64,000 bases of DNA from an uncultured Porphyromonadaceae bacterium (GCA_937989585.1 CALKRW010000048.1:124001-188000); one strand, 5' to 3'. Positions 26,068-35,917 are shown, numbered from the stretch's first letter. The notes: generated from the letters alone by a model not told the origin. Numbers and translations: made by a program.

Positions 26068-26613
26068 TCAGAAGTGTACAGAGAAACCGAACATGAGATT
26101 CTCAGAATTAAGATTCAAGCCCCAGTTCTCAGGAGTGCCATTACGTTTGGCGGCGTTGTTGCCACTCTGATATCCAAGGAAACCCACATGGGCGACAAGA
26201 CTGAAGCGGTCATTCAGACTGACAAGTACACCGGGACGGAAACCTATGCCATACTGAATCGCCGTAGAACCGTCAGCGCGTCCTGCACCGAAATCAACGC
26301 CAAAATCTACAAAAAGTTTGACAATGCTAACCTGAAGATAGGAATAACGTGCATATGGCTCAAGACGGAAAACAGTCATCTTCTCGTCACCGGTCTTGCG
26401 GTACTGGACGCCGACATGTGTGCCTACACCGAAACGATCGGTGATGTTATATCCAATCTCAGGCAGAACTGTCACCTGAGTGCTTTTTACACCCGATGGT
26501 TCTGCTGTCGTACGACCGAAAGTAAGTTGTCCACCGGCATAAAACTTATGTGTCTGGGCGCTTGCTCCCAAAGTAATAACGGAGAGCAACAAGATGAGTA
26601 GTGCTTTTTTCAT
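26068..26613 (-). CDS. Small outer-membrane beta-barrel protein
   Basis: A 181-residue exported protein. The signal peptide KKALLILLLSVITLGASAQ is typical of the phylum. The rest alternates polar and aromatic residues in strands (KFYAGGQLTFGRTTA, RFGVGTHVGVQYR, YGIGFRPGVLVSL, RFSLVAHVGFLGYQ) and ends in Phe (LMFGFSVHF), the C-terminal signature of barrels inserted by BamA. About eight strands are expected, as in OmpW/OmpX-size porins. No specific function can be read. Apparently monocistronic with a clear terminator. Confidence 0.75.
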   Translation of the reverse strand: MKKALLILLLSVITLGASAQTHKFYAGGQLTFGRTTAEPSGVKSTQVTVLPEIGYNITDRFGVGTHVGVQYRKTGDEKMTVFRLEPYARYSYLQVSIVKLFVDFGVDFGAGRADGSTAIQYGIGFRPGVLVSLNDRFSLVAHVGFLGYQSGNNAAKRNGTPENWGLNLNSENLMFGFSVHF

Positions 26614-26747
26614 AATGTAGATAGTGATTAAAATAGTAAAACTTTTACTAATTGGAACAAACTAAGGAGGCAAAAGTTTACATACCGAATCACCCAAAGA
26701 CTGAGACAAGCAGATGATGGCGATAAGTATGGGATAAGAATATTTCG

Positions 26748-26755
26748 TAACTTTG
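26748..26755 (+). promoter_or_regulatory. -7 box of the GH140-like gene
   Basis: TAACTTTG, 42 bases before the ATG at 26798; no clear -33 TTTG. Confidence 0.5.
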
Positions 26756-26797
26756 CGGAAAGCAAACATAATAACCACATCTTAAAATCTGAATTCA

Positions 26798-28225
26798 ATG
26801 AATCTGAAACGTATCGTTGCCTTTGCACTTGCGATTATCATCATTTCAACAGGGTGCCACGCGGCAAAAGGTCCCGAGAAGCCATGGAGACACGGCAAAC
26901 TCCAGGTCTCCGAGAACGGAAAATACCTGATGCACGAAGACGGGACGCCATTTTTTTATTTTGGCGATACCGCATGGCTACTGCCTGAACGTCTTGACCG
27001 CGACGAGGCCGCATACTATCTCAGGCGCGCCTCCCTGGCAGGATACAATGTAGCACAGATACAGGTACTCAACGGAGTTCCCTCGTTCAACGCTTACGGC
27101 CAAATGTCTCATCCTGACGGATGGAATCTTGAGGCAGTAAAGCAAACCGGAAATTATGGTTACTGGGACCACATGGATTTTATCATCGATATTGCCGAGA
27201 GCCAGGGAATGTATATCGGTATGGTCTGCATCTGGGGCGGACTTGTCAAGGGCGGCCTCATGGATGTCGAACAGGCCAAGGAATACGGTAAATTCCTCGC
27301 CGAGCGTTACGGCTCGAAACCTAATATAATTTGGATTATCGGAGGAGACCTGCCATGTGAAGTAAAGACTGAGATCTGGGATGCCCTTGCCGAAAGCATC
27401 AAATCCATCGACAGCAATCATCTCATGACATTCCATCCCAGAGGCCGCACAACTTCGGCTCCTGTCTACAACTCGCGCAAATGGCTGGACTTCAACATGT
27501 ACCAGAGCGGCCACAGAAAATACAATCAACGTACTGAAAAAGACAAGACCTATCCTATTCCTGACGGCACCGAAGAAGACTGCTGGATGTATGCCGACAC
27601 GACACGCAAGTATACTCCCTTAAAGCCTGTGATTGACGGGGAGCCAAGCTATGAGGCGATCGCAAAGGGTCTGCATTCGCCGGACGCAGGCTTCTGGAAC
27701 GCCAAAGATGTCCGACGCTATGCATACTGGGATGTCTTCGCAGGATGCGCAGGACACACTTATGGACACAATGCCATAATGCAGTTCGCGCGACCCGGAG
27801 TGAATGGCGCATATTTCCTTGACACCGAGGAATTGCCATGGTGGAAGGCTCTTGACGATCCCGGATACAATCAGATGAAATATCTTAAGCGTCTGATTCT
27901 TGCGCTACCCTATTTTGAGCGACGCGAGGATCAGAGCGTTGTCAGGAACAATGGCACCAGATACGAGCGTCTTGCCGCGACACGCGGGGACGACTACGTC
28001 CTCGTCTACAACCATACCGGAAGAAACATGGATATTGACCTGAGTAAGATTTCAGGCAAAAAGAAGAACCTTTGGTGGATGGATGCCTCGACCGGCGCCC
28101 TGACATACTTAGGACAATGCGGAAACGATGTGAAATACACTCCCGCGGATCCACAGACTGACGGAGTCCTGATCGCCATCGACAGCAGCAAGAATTATAT
28201 CAAGCCTTCACAGAAAGAAATCTGA
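26798..28225 (+). CDS. GH140/DUF4038 glycoside hydrolase, putative lipoprotein
   Basis: A 475-residue protein with a signal ending in a lipobox-like STGC (Cys20). The body is a (beta/alpha)8 barrel of the DUF4038/GH140 type: LMHEDGTPFFYFGDTAWLL at the start, then HMDFIIDIAESQGMYIGMVCIWGG, a likely acid/base Asp in IWIIGGDLPCE and a likely nucleophile Glu in KPVIDGEPSYEAI. A beta-sandwich at the C-terminus (residues about 380-465) matches the collagen-binding-like domain found in this family. The characterised GH140 enzyme releases apiose from rhamnogalacturonan II; substrate here is inferred only from family. No SusC/SusD pair is nearby, so it is outside a standard polysaccharide locus. Confidence 0.85.
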   Translation: MNLKRIVAFALAIIIISTGCHAAKGPEKPWRHGKLQVSENGKYLMHEDGTPFFYFGDTAWLLPERLDRDEAAYYLRRASLAGYNVAQIQVLNGVPSFNAYGQMSHPDGWNLEAVKQTGNYGYWDHMDFIIDIAESQGMYIGMVCIWGGLVKGGLMDVEQAKEYGKFLAERYGSKPNIIWIIGGDLPCEVKTEIWDALAESIKSIDSNHLMTFHPRGRTTSAPVYNSRKWLDFNMYQSGHRKYNQRTEKDKTYPIPDGTEEDCWMYADTTRKYTPLKPVIDGEPSYEAIAKGLHSPDAGFWNAKDVRRYAYWDVFAGCAGHTYGHNAIMQFARPGVNGAYFLDTEELPWWKALDDPGYNQMKYLKRLILALPYFERREDQSVVRNNGTRYERLAATRGDDYVLVYNHTGRNMDIDLSKISGKKKNLWWMDASTGALTYLGQCGNDVKYTPADPQTDGVLIAIDSSKNYIKPSQKEI

Positions 28226-28268
28226 TTCATAGAGTTCAGGCCTACAGAAACAAATACAGACACACTAC

Positions 28269-28320
28269 TGACAGGATATTGGCATAAGCGTCTATTGCAA
28301 CGCCGGCCATTATCCTGTCA
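28269..28320. repeat. 10-bp inverted repeat downstream of the GH140-like gene
   Basis: TGACAGGATA (28269-28278) pairs with TATCCTGTCA (28311-28320). No T-run follows, so termination is possible but not shown. Confidence 0.45.
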
Positions 28321-28375
28321 GGTTTCTCATTATATGCCCATTCCAGACAACATGGAAACAGGCAGAAACAGTAAT

Positions 28376-28406
28376 TTTGTCCTTTTCGGGAAATTGCGTA
28401 AATTTG
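28376..28406 (+). promoter_or_regulatory. Promoter of the PASTA-rluD-pcrA operon
   Basis: TTTG (28376-28379), 19 bases, TAAATTTG (28399-28406): exact consensus, 17 bases before the ATG at 28424. Confidence 0.8.
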
Positions 28407-28423
28407 CACGTTAATATACAACA

Positions 28424-29146
28424 ATGACTCCGCAAAAGAAAACAAATAACGACCGCTCTTTCTCCGGTTTCTGGCACAGGCATCTTATACTGTGCAATTC
28501 CCTGCTCATAGTATTAGCGATTCCAGTCCTATCATGGCTGGGACTACTTTTTGTCGACCTGTGGACGCACCACGGATCGACAACTGTCGTGCCCAATGTA
28601 AAGAACATGAATTATGACAAGGCCGTTGAGGTACTTGAGGAGGCCGACCTTAAAGTCATCATAGGCGACTCAATCTACAGCACAGAGAAAGCCCCTGGCG
28701 AAGTTGTGGAGATTTTTCCCAAACCAGGCGCAGTCGTCAAACCCGGACGTGAAGTTTACCTTACTATCGTATCCTTCTCTCCCCAGCAGGTCATACTTGA
28801 TGTGCCGGTGGTCGACCAGTCTGTAAAATCCGCAATCGCTTATCTTAAAAACAAGGGTATACGTACAATAAAGATTGTGCGAGTTCCCTCGCAGTATCCT
28901 GACCTTGTGCTTTCCATGAAATACAACGGGACCAAACTGAATATAGGCAGCAAGGTCCCTGTTACCGCCACGATTGTCCTTGAGGTCGGAGAATCGGAGG
29001 TTCCCGTCTATGAGAGCAACGAGAGTCTGGATGACGCAATCGACGCGGCCATGGACGCCGAAACCCAGGAGGTCAATACCGAGAACCCAGAGGAGCAGCC
29101 AGTGTCAGAACCTATTGCCGAACCCGAGACCTCCGGCGAGGAATAA
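28424..29146 (+). CDS. Membrane-anchored PASTA domain protein
   Basis: A 240-residue protein with a cytoplasmic N-terminus, one membrane segment (LLIVLAIPVLSWLGLLFV) and a periplasmic part made of PASTA-like repeats. The first reads TTVVPNVKNMNYDKAVEVL ... GEVVEIFPKPGAVVKPG. The second covers VILDVPVVDQSVKSAIAYL and the third is degenerate. The C-terminal 50 residues are acidic and rich in Glu and Pro. PASTA repeats bind peptidoglycan fragments in Gram-positive kinases; there is no kinase here, so the role is open. It leads the rluD-pcrA operon, 30 bases before rluD. Confidence 0.85.
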   Translation: MTPQKKTNNDRSFSGFWHRHLILCNSLLIVLAIPVLSWLGLLFVDLWTHHGSTTVVPNVKNMNYDKAVEVLEEADLKVIIGDSIYSTEKAPGEVVEIFPKPGAVVKPGREVYLTIVSFSPQQVILDVPVVDQSVKSAIAYLKNKGIRTIKIVRVPSQYPDLVLSMKYNGTKLNIGSKVPVTATIVLEVGESEVPVYESNESLDDAIDAAMDAETQEVNTENPEEQPVSEPIAEPETSGEE

Positions 29147-29176
29147 ACAAGTCAAACATTATTCCGCAAGATAGTT

Positions 29177-30457
29177 ATGCCTGAGGAGATTTACGAGGAT
29201 ATTTTTTCAGAGTCGGAAGAAGAGACCTGCGAACCCGGCGCAGAAGCATCGGAATGCGAATATTATGAACATTTCCGCTTTGTAGCTGACCGGGGACAGG
29301 AATTGCTCCGTGTTGACAAGTTTCTGGTCGAACGACTGAAGAATTCCTCGCGCAACCGCGTGCAACAGGCTGCCGACGCGGGATGCATTCTGGCCAACGG
29401 TAAGGCGGTGAAATCGAACTATCGCGTAAACCCCGGAGACGTAATCCAGGTTGTAATGGACAGACCGCGATATGAGTTCGAGATTGTAGCGGAAGACATA
29501 CCCCTCGACATAGTTTATGAGGATGACAGCGTGCTTGTGGTCAATAAACCGGCCGGACTTGTTGTGCATCCGGGACACGGCAACTGGACAGGAACTCTGG
29601 TAAATGCCCTGGCATGGCATTTCCGCAACCTAGAGGGTTATGACCCCGAGGACCCTCGCATGGGACTAGTCCACCGTATCGATAAAGATACATCGGGGCT
29701 ACTCGTTGTCGCCAAGACACCGGACGCCAAGACGAATCTAGGCAAGCAGTTCTTCAACAAAACCACGGAGCGGCAGTATATCGCAGTCGTATGGGGCTCA
29801 CCCGAACCGACTTCAGGCCGAGTCGAGACACTCATAGGCCGAGATGTCCGCGACCGGTTGCGTATGGCTGTCGTCACAGACGAGAACACCGGCAAACGTG
29901 CTGTCACACATTACGAGACAATCGAAGACCTTGGACCGGTGTCAGTGGTATCATGTGTACTGGAGACCGGACGCACCCATCAGATTCGCGTTCACATGAG
30001 CCATCTGGGTCATCCCCTTTTCAACGATGCCAGGTACGGTGGAGACAAGATACTCCGTGGCGAGCCATCGGCTACGTACAAACGCTTTGTCCAGAACTGC
30101 TTCGAAATATGTCCGCGCCAGGCGCTCCATGCCCGCACCTTAGGCTTCGCCCATCCTGTCACCGGCGAATTCATGCATTTCGAGGCTCCCGTGCCCGAGG
30201 ACATGACGGCAATGATCGAACGATTCCGACGCAGAATGCAAGGACTTTATCCTGAATTACAAACACCCAAGACTATGAATACCAATATACCTCAAGACCC
30301 ATATATGCTTCTGAGTTTCATGAACACGAAACTCCGTGACGAGTACGGCTCAATCGAGACTCTATGTGAGGACCTCGACGTAGACCCCGACGATATTATC
30401 GCGAAACTCGAGGCCATAGGCTACGAATATAACCCGGATACAAACCAATTCTCCTGA
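29177..30457 (+). CDS. rluD: RluD-type 23S rRNA pseudouridine synthase fused to a DUF4250 domain
   Basis: A 426-residue protein. Residues 1-35 are acidic. An S4 RNA-binding domain follows (LLRVDKFLVERLKNSSRNRV), then the RluA-class catalytic core with Asp169 in GLVHRIDKDTSG and the TGRTHQIRVHMSHLGHP motif. RluD isomerises uridines in helix 69 of 23S rRNA. The usual enzyme ends near residue 355. Here the frame continues in phase into a complete DUF4250-like domain from Met367 (MNTNIPQDPYMLLSF ... LDVDPDDIIAKLEAIGYEY). This is either a fusion protein or a second product from the internal ATG at 30275. Its stop overlaps the pcrA start (TGATG). Confidence 0.9.
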   Translation: MPEEIYEDIFSESEEETCEPGAEASECEYYEHFRFVADRGQELLRVDKFLVERLKNSSRNRVQQAADAGCILANGKAVKSNYRVNPGDVIQVVMDRPRYEFEIVAEDIPLDIVYEDDSVLVVNKPAGLVVHPGHGNWTGTLVNALAWHFRNLEGYDPEDPRMGLVHRIDKDTSGLLVVAKTPDAKTNLGKQFFNKTTERQYIAVVWGSPEPTSGRVETLIGRDVRDRLRMAVVTDENTGKRAVTHYETIEDLGPVSVVSCVLETGRTHQIRVHMSHLGHPLFNDARYGGDKILRGEPSATYKRFVQNCFEICPRQALHARTLGFAHPVTGEFMHFEAPVPEDMTAMIERFRRRMQGLYPELQTPKTMNTNIPQDPYMLLSFMNTKLRDEYGSIETLCEDLDVDPDDIIAKLEAIGYEYNPDTNQFS

Positions 30458-32862
30458 TGGACCAGGATTTCCAGAAAAATGAAATATTTTCCTCCGACTA
30501 CCTGTCGCAGCTCAACGAGCAGCAGCGGGCCGCGGTGGAATATCTCGACGGTCCGGAACTGGTGATAGCCGGCGCCGGTTCAGGCAAAACCCGTGTGCTC
30601 GCATACAAGATAGTCCACCTGCTGGCTCGCGGATATGAGCCATGGCGCATCATGGCGCTGACCTTCACAAACAAGGCCGCCAAAGAGATGCGTGAGCGCA
30701 TATCGGGTCTCGTCGGAGAGAAAATAGCCTCACGTATCGTTATGGGAACCTTTCACTCGGTTTTCGCCAGGATTATCCGCACGAATGCCGAGCGGCTCGG
30801 TCTAAAGCCGGGTTACACAATCTACGATGCATCCGACAGCAAGAACCTTGTCAAGACAATCATCAAGGAGATGAATCTTGACGAGAAAGTGTACAAGCCG
30901 AACGCTATATCGTACGAAATCTCCACCGCAAAGAACGCCCTGTTATCGCCCGAGCAATACAAGGCAGACCAGGACATCCTGAGACATAACAGACAGTGCA
31001 ACCGCCCCTTGACAGGCGAGATTTACAAAGCCTATACCGACCGTTGCCGACGCGCCGACGCCCTCGACTTCGATGATTTGCTTTACTATATGAATGTCCT
31101 TCTCCGTGACAATGCCGACATACGCCGTCACTATGAGGAGTTTTTCAGATATGTGCTGGTCGATGAGTATCAGGACACAAACTTCGCCCAGCACATGATC
31201 ATCAACCAGTTGTGCCGGAATACACGCGGGCTTTGTGTGGTCGGTGATGACGCCCAGAGCATCTATTCGTTCCGCGGTGCCAATATCACCAACATCCTTA
31301 CCCTGGAAAAAACTTTCCCGGGATTGCGTGTGCAGAAACTTGAGCGCAACTACCGTTCGACACAGAACATCATCAACGCCGCAGGATCGCTTATCGCCGC
31401 CAATACCCGCCAGATTCCCAAAAATGTTTTCTCGGAGAATGGTGCGGGTCAGCCAATTGAAATTGTGCGCTGCTACTCGGATTATGAGGAAAGTTTCGTT
31501 GTCGCAAACAAACTCTCCCAGATCAAAGCCTCGACAGGTGACGGCTATAACGATTTCGCCATTCTTTACCGCACGAACGCACAGAGCCGCGTACTTGAGG
31601 AATCGTTGCGCAAACGCAATATCCCCTACAGAATCTACGGCGGCCTCTCATTCTACCAGCGCAAGGAAGTGAAAGACATTATCGCCTATCTGCGCCTAGC
31701 CCTTAATCCGGATGATGAGGAAGCCGTGAAGCGCGTAATCAACTTCCCGGCTCGTGGAATCGGAGATACCACCCTCCGTAAACTCACTTCGGCAGTAAGC
31801 GCATCTCCTGCCGCCTCGATATGGCAAGTACTAACCGACCCTGACAAATACGGTGTCAGCATAAATGCCGGAACAAAAAGGAAAATACAGGGCTTCATCG
31901 ACATAGTTGAAAAAATATCCGCCATGAACCGCCACGGCGACTCGGCATACGATATCATTACCGAAGTCCTAAAACTGACAGGAATCAAGGATTTATACAT
32001 CCATGATACCACTCCTGAAAACATATCGAAACTTGACAATATCAACGAACTCGTGTCAGGCGTACATGATTTTGTCATGGAGGCCCGCGAGCAGGTAGCG
32101 GACGAAAATATTGACAGTGCTCCAGACTCACTTGCAGCATACATGGCTCAGGCCGCACTGGCCACTGATGTCGACACGACCGATAAAGCCGAAGCGTCAG
32201 ACCCCAACATCGAGAACGAGCGTGTCACGCTTATGACTATCCATGCCGCAAAAGGTCTGGAGTTCGAGAATATCTTTGTTGTCGGCGTCGAGGATGATCT
32301 TTTGCCCTCGGCCATGAGCAAGGATTCGCTTGACCAGATTGAGGAAGAGCGTCGCCTGCTGTATGTGGCGATTACCCGTGCGAAAAAATTCTGTATGCTC
32401 ACCTATGCGACCTCACGCTACCGTAACGGCCAGACTACACTGACCCAGCCGTCCCCCTTCCTTCGTGACCTTGACCGTAGGTATCTGCGACAGAATACGG
32501 CAGACGCCATCGAATCGATGTCCTCAAGCCGCAATATGTTCAGCAAGAACGATCTCTCCCGTCAGAAGCATAATGAATATGTACGGCATGAGCGTCCTCT
32601 GCCCCCTACCCCGTCTTTCGCAATTCCTCAGAAAAGCAATACTGTTACCTCCGCTACTAAAGGTAAAATCACTGAAGGATCGCTTCATGATGCCTCGGAA
32701 CTTCATGAGGGGATGAAGATTGAGCACAGTCGATTCGGTCAGGGAACAATACTCGAGGTCGATACTGCCAATCCCGGGGGGGCACGCATAAAGGTCAGTT
32801 TCAAAAACACGGACATCAAGACCTTCCTCCTGAAATTCGCACGTTTCAATATCATAGACTGA
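30457..32862 (+). CDS. pcrA: UvrD/PcrA-type superfamily 1 DNA helicase
   Basis: An 801-residue 3'-5' helicase used in repair and removal of protein roadblocks. Motifs in order: Q motif LNEQQRAAVEYLDGP, Walker A GAGSGKT at 39-45, Ia ALTFTNKAAKEM, II VLVDEYQDTN, III GDDAQSIYSFRGA, IV LERNYRST, V VTLMTIHAAKGLEF and VI EERRLLYVAITRAK. The C-terminal 50 residues (HSRFGQGTILEVD ... FARFNIID) form the Tudor-like RNA-polymerase-binding tail seen in PcrA. It overlaps rluD by one base. PcrA versus UvrD naming is by general similarity. Confidence 0.95.
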   Translation: MDQDFQKNEIFSSDYLSQLNEQQRAAVEYLDGPELVIAGAGSGKTRVLAYKIVHLLARGYEPWRIMALTFTNKAAKEMRERISGLVGEKIASRIVMGTFHSVFARIIRTNAERLGLKPGYTIYDASDSKNLVKTIIKEMNLDEKVYKPNAISYEISTAKNALLSPEQYKADQDILRHNRQCNRPLTGEIYKAYTDRCRRADALDFDDLLYYMNVLLRDNADIRRHYEEFFRYVLVDEYQDTNFAQHMIINQLCRNTRGLCVVGDDAQSIYSFRGANITNILTLEKTFPGLRVQKLERNYRSTQNIINAAGSLIAANTRQIPKNVFSENGAGQPIEIVRCYSDYEESFVVANKLSQIKASTGDGYNDFAILYRTNAQSRVLEESLRKRNIPYRIYGGLSFYQRKEVKDIIAYLRLALNPDDEEAVKRVINFPARGIGDTTLRKLTSAVSASPAASIWQVLTDPDKYGVSINAGTKRKIQGFIDIVEKISAMNRHGDSAYDIITEVLKLTGIKDLYIHDTTPENISKLDNINELVSGVHDFVMEAREQVADENIDSAPDSLAAYMAQAALATDVDTTDKAEASDPNIENERVTLMTIHAAKGLEFENIFVVGVEDDLLPSAMSKDSLDQIEEERRLLYVAITRAKKFCMLTYATSRYRNGQTTLTQPSPFLRDLDRRYLRQNTADAIESMSSSRNMFSKNDLSRQKHNEYVRHERPLPPTPSFAIPQKSNTVTSATKGKITEGSLHDASELHEGMKIEHSRFGQGTILEVDTANPGGARIKVSFKNTDIKTFLLKFARFNIID

Positions 32863-32882
32863 TTTCCATAAAACCCACAAAA

Positions 32883-34034
32883 ATGAAAGCCAACGAACTT
32901 CCTACACCTTATTATATAGTATACGAGGACAAGTTGCGTCGCAACCTCGACATCATAAGTGATGTGGCGAGACGTTCGGGCGCACGTATAATCATGGCTT
33001 TCAAGGCAAACGCGCTCTGGAAGACCTTCCCGATCTTCAGGGAATATGGCACAGTCTGCACTGCATCGTCTATCAACGAACTGCAACTCGGCAGAGAATT
33101 CCTTTGCGACAGGGTTCATGCCTATTGTCCGGTCTATACCGACGCTACATTCCCCAAATTTCTTGAGGGCAGTTCACACATTACTTTCAATTCACTCGGT
33201 CAGTGGAAACGTTTCGTCAATCAGTTGCAGTCATACAATGCAAGCAATCCTGAGCGAAAAGTCTCACCGGGACTACGCGTGAATCCGAAATGCTCAGTTA
33301 TAGAGACCGACCTGTACAATCCCGCGCTTCCGGGCAGCCGTTTCGGAGTGCAGGCAAACGATCTAATAGAAGGTCTCCCTCCGGGAATCGAAGGACTCCA
33401 TTTCCATGCTCTGTGCGAGTCATCGGCCGAAGATCTCGTCAAAGTGCTCAACGCTTTTGAGAGTCAGTTCGGACATCTTCTCGAAAGCGTGAAATGGGTT
33501 AACATGGGCGGAGGCCACCTGATGACACGTCAGGGTTACGACATAGACCTTCTTGTCGATACTATCTCTGCATTCAAGAAACGTCACCCGAACCTTGAGG
33601 TAATACTCGAGCCCGGAAGCGCCTGGACCTGGCAGACAGGAGACCTCGTGACTTCCGTACTTGACGTAGTTGATAATGATGGCATAAAGACGGCCATTAT
33701 CGATGCCTCGTTCGCATGTCACATGCCCGACACTCTCGAGATGCCCTATCAGCCGGAAATAGCGGAAAGCACCACAGAAAGAACAGGCGCGCTACCCTAC
33801 AGGCTCGGCGGCAACTCATGCCTGAGCGGTGACTATTGTGGTCCGTGGTATTTTGCTACGCCCCTTATCCCGGGCCAGCGTCTCACACTGAAAGACATGA
33901 ACCACTATACTACAGTTAAGACAACAATGTTCAACGGTATATCCCATCCCGACATGGTTTTCTGCGACAAAAACGGAGAGTGTTCCTATCTGCGCCGTTT
34001 TACCTATGAGGATTACCGCTCGAGAATGTCATAA
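32883..34034 (+). CDS. nspC: Carboxynorspermidine decarboxylase
   Basis: NspC is a PLP enzyme of the alanine-racemase/ornithine-decarboxylase fold. It decarboxylates carboxyspermidine or carboxynorspermidine in the alternative polyamine route of gut Bacteroidetes. The 383-residue protein has the PLP lysine Lys41 in IIMAFKANALW, the family strand LHFHALCESSAEDL, the phosphate-binding WVNMGGGHLM and LEPGSAW, and the second active-site segment IDASFACHMPDTLEMPYQP. The partner carboxyspermidine dehydrogenase is not in the window. It begins 20 bases after pcrA and may ride on that operon. Confidence 0.93.
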   Translation: MKANELPTPYYIVYEDKLRRNLDIISDVARRSGARIIMAFKANALWKTFPIFREYGTVCTASSINELQLGREFLCDRVHAYCPVYTDATFPKFLEGSSHITFNSLGQWKRFVNQLQSYNASNPERKVSPGLRVNPKCSVIETDLYNPALPGSRFGVQANDLIEGLPPGIEGLHFHALCESSAEDLVKVLNAFESQFGHLLESVKWVNMGGGHLMTRQGYDIDLLVDTISAFKKRHPNLEVILEPGSAWTWQTGDLVTSVLDVVDNDGIKTAIIDASFACHMPDTLEMPYQPEIAESTTERTGALPYRLGGNSCLSGDYCGPWYFATPLIPGQRLTLKDMNHYTTVKTTMFNGISHPDMVFCDKNGECSYLRRFTYEDYRSRMS

Positions 34035-34085
34035 ATAGCGAAAACCTTAGTCAAGTCCAAATAAACCAATCAGCCCAACTGTAAC

Positions 34086-35087
34086 ATGCCACGATTTTCA
34101 GTAATTATTCCTGTTTACAACCGTCCCGCCGAGATCAGCGACCTTTTGGACAGTCTCGAAAAGCAGACAAACAAAGATTTCGAGGTAATCATTGTCGAGG
34201 ACGGCTCGACCGTTCCCTGCAAGGACATCTGCGACATAGCAATTGGCAAAGGACTTGACGTGAAATATTTCTATAAGGACAACGAAGGACGGTCCATTGC
34301 TCGCAATTACGGACTTGAACGCGCGTCAGGCGAATATTTCATATTCTTCGACAGCGACTGCATGATTCCGCCTGCATACTTCGAGACTGTGGCAAGGGAA
34401 CTCGACAGAAATCCGCTCGACTGCTTCGGTGGTCCGGATGCCGCACATGAGTCATTCACAAGCACCCAAAAGGCCATAAATTACACAATGACCTCTTTCC
34501 TTACCACCGGTGGCATACGCGGCGGCAAAGTAAGCCTCGAGAAGTTCACTCCCCGAACCTTCAACATGGGCTATTCGCGCAAGGTCTATGACAAGGTTGG
34601 TGGTTTCCGCGAGATGTTCTCCGAGGACATCGACATGTCCACACGAATCCGGCATGCCGGATTCACAATCGGCCTGCTGCCCGATGCCAAGGTCTGGCAC
34701 AAACGCCGCGTCGACTTCCGCAAGTTTCTGCGTCAGGTCTATGTTTTCGGTATGTCGCGTATTACACTGAAACTCCTATACCCCGATTCGCTGAAAATCG
34801 TTCACATGCTACCGGCCATTGCAGTCATAATCGCCGTGGCTATCATACTGCTGGCTATATTCGTTTCTCCTTGGTGGTTGGTTCTACTTGGAATCTATCT
34901 ACTGGCTGTTTTCGCTATGGCGCTAGTCTCGACAAAGTCGCTCGTCATAGCGATCAAGGCTGTTCCTGCCGCTGTGATACAGATCGGAGGCTATGGCAGC
35001 GGATTCATCAAGGCGTGGTTCACCAAGATACTTCTCGGACGTGGACGCGACGTAAATCAGGAAATCGAGATGCGGCGAGGCAAATAA
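34086..35087 (+). CDS. Family 2 glycosyltransferase with C-terminal membrane segments
   Basis: A 333-residue GT2. It opens FSVIIPVYNRPAEISDLLDS, then VIIVEDGSTVPC and the DxD motif in EYFIFFDSDCMIPP. Next come NMGYSRKVYDKVGGFREMFSEDIDMSTRI (acceptor-side ED) and the late Q/R-x-x-R/W-like region QVYVFGMSR. Two membrane segments (MLPAIAVIIAVAIILLAIF and WWLVLLGIYLLAVFAMALV) follow at about 240-295. This is the layout of enzymes that glycosylate lipid-linked or surface glycans at the inner membrane. Substrate unknown. It follows nspC by 51 bases on the same strand. Confidence 0.85.
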   Translation: MPRFSVIIPVYNRPAEISDLLDSLEKQTNKDFEVIIVEDGSTVPCKDICDIAIGKGLDVKYFYKDNEGRSIARNYGLERASGEYFIFFDSDCMIPPAYFETVARELDRNPLDCFGGPDAAHESFTSTQKAINYTMTSFLTTGGIRGGKVSLEKFTPRTFNMGYSRKVYDKVGGFREMFSEDIDMSTRIRHAGFTIGLLPDAKVWHKRRVDFRKFLRQVYVFGMSRITLKLLYPDSLKIVHMLPAIAVIIAVAIILLAIFVSPWWLVLLGIYLLAVFAMALVSTKSLVIAIKAVPAAVIQIGGYGSGFIKAWFTKILLGRGRDVNQEIEMRRGK

Positions 35088-35159
35088 CTAAACATAATCA
35101 CACGACGTCTTGATTTTTTGAAAGACAAGACCGAAATCTAACCAGAAAAACTTTTTTCT

Positions 35160-35897
35160 ATGAATGTTGGAAGTAAGCCCCATGATTCGGAGTCAGCCTC
35201 CACGAGAATGATAAAGGACATGCGCGACGATGATAAACCTCGCGAGCGTGCAATCCGCCAGGGAATAAAGTCACTTAACGACCCAGAACTGATGGCGATA
35301 ATCTTTTCAACCGGAATCAAGGGAAAAAACGTCATCGAACTGTCAAAAGATATCCTCGATGACAACTGCGGACATCTGTCACGAATAGCCGCCATGGGTT
35401 ACAAAGAGTTTGTTTCCCGCTATAAGGGAATTGGCCCTGCCAAGGCCCTTACCCTTCTTGCCGCCCTAGAACTGGGAATGAGGACAGCGGCTGATGCGCG
35501 ACTTGACAGCAAGGTGAAAATCCTGTCCTCGCAAATAGGTCATGACATCATGGCGCACCGTTTCTCACAACTCGACCATGAGGAATTCTGGGTGCTGATG
35601 CTATCCCAGTCGCTGAGCGTCATCAAGGACATTCGCATAGGAGTCGGCGGACTTGCCGCCACTGTTGTTGATGTCAAGATAATTATCCGCGAGGCCCTCG
35701 ACTGCAAGGCCTCGGCTATGATACTATGCCACAATCATCCATCCGGCAATCTTCAACCAAGTGTACAGGACGACAGACTCACCGAGAAAATTATGCAGGC
35801 GGCCAAACTATTCGACATGAGGGTCTGCGACCATCTTATCATCGCTGACAACGGCTATTACTCCTATCAGGACGAGGGAAGGATGCCTAAAGTCTGA
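35160..35897 (+). CDS. radC: RadC family JAB-domain protein
   Basis: A 245-residue RadC/YicR protein. An N-terminal helix-hairpin-helix region (YKGIGPAKALTLLAALELG) precedes a JAMM metalloprotease-like fold with the complete zinc motif H191-x-H193-x7-S201-x2-D204 in CHNHPSGNLQPSVQDD, and the upstream Glu in EEFWVLML. Despite the name, a repair role is doubtful and the biochemical activity is not established. Met17 is an alternative start. No mobile element accompanies it, unlike many plasmid-borne copies. Confidence 0.9.
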   Translation: MNVGSKPHDSESASTRMIKDMRDDDKPRERAIRQGIKSLNDPELMAIIFSTGIKGKNVIELSKDILDDNCGHLSRIAAMGYKEFVSRYKGIGPAKALTLLAALELGMRTAADARLDSKVKILSSQIGHDIMAHRFSQLDHEEFWVLMLSQSLSVIKDIRIGVGGLAATVVDVKIIIREALDCKASAMILCHNHPSGNLQPSVQDDRLTEKIMQAAKLFDMRVCDHLIIADNGYYSYQDEGRMPKV

Positions 35898-35917
35898 CAT
35901 ATAAACGGAAAATGAAA

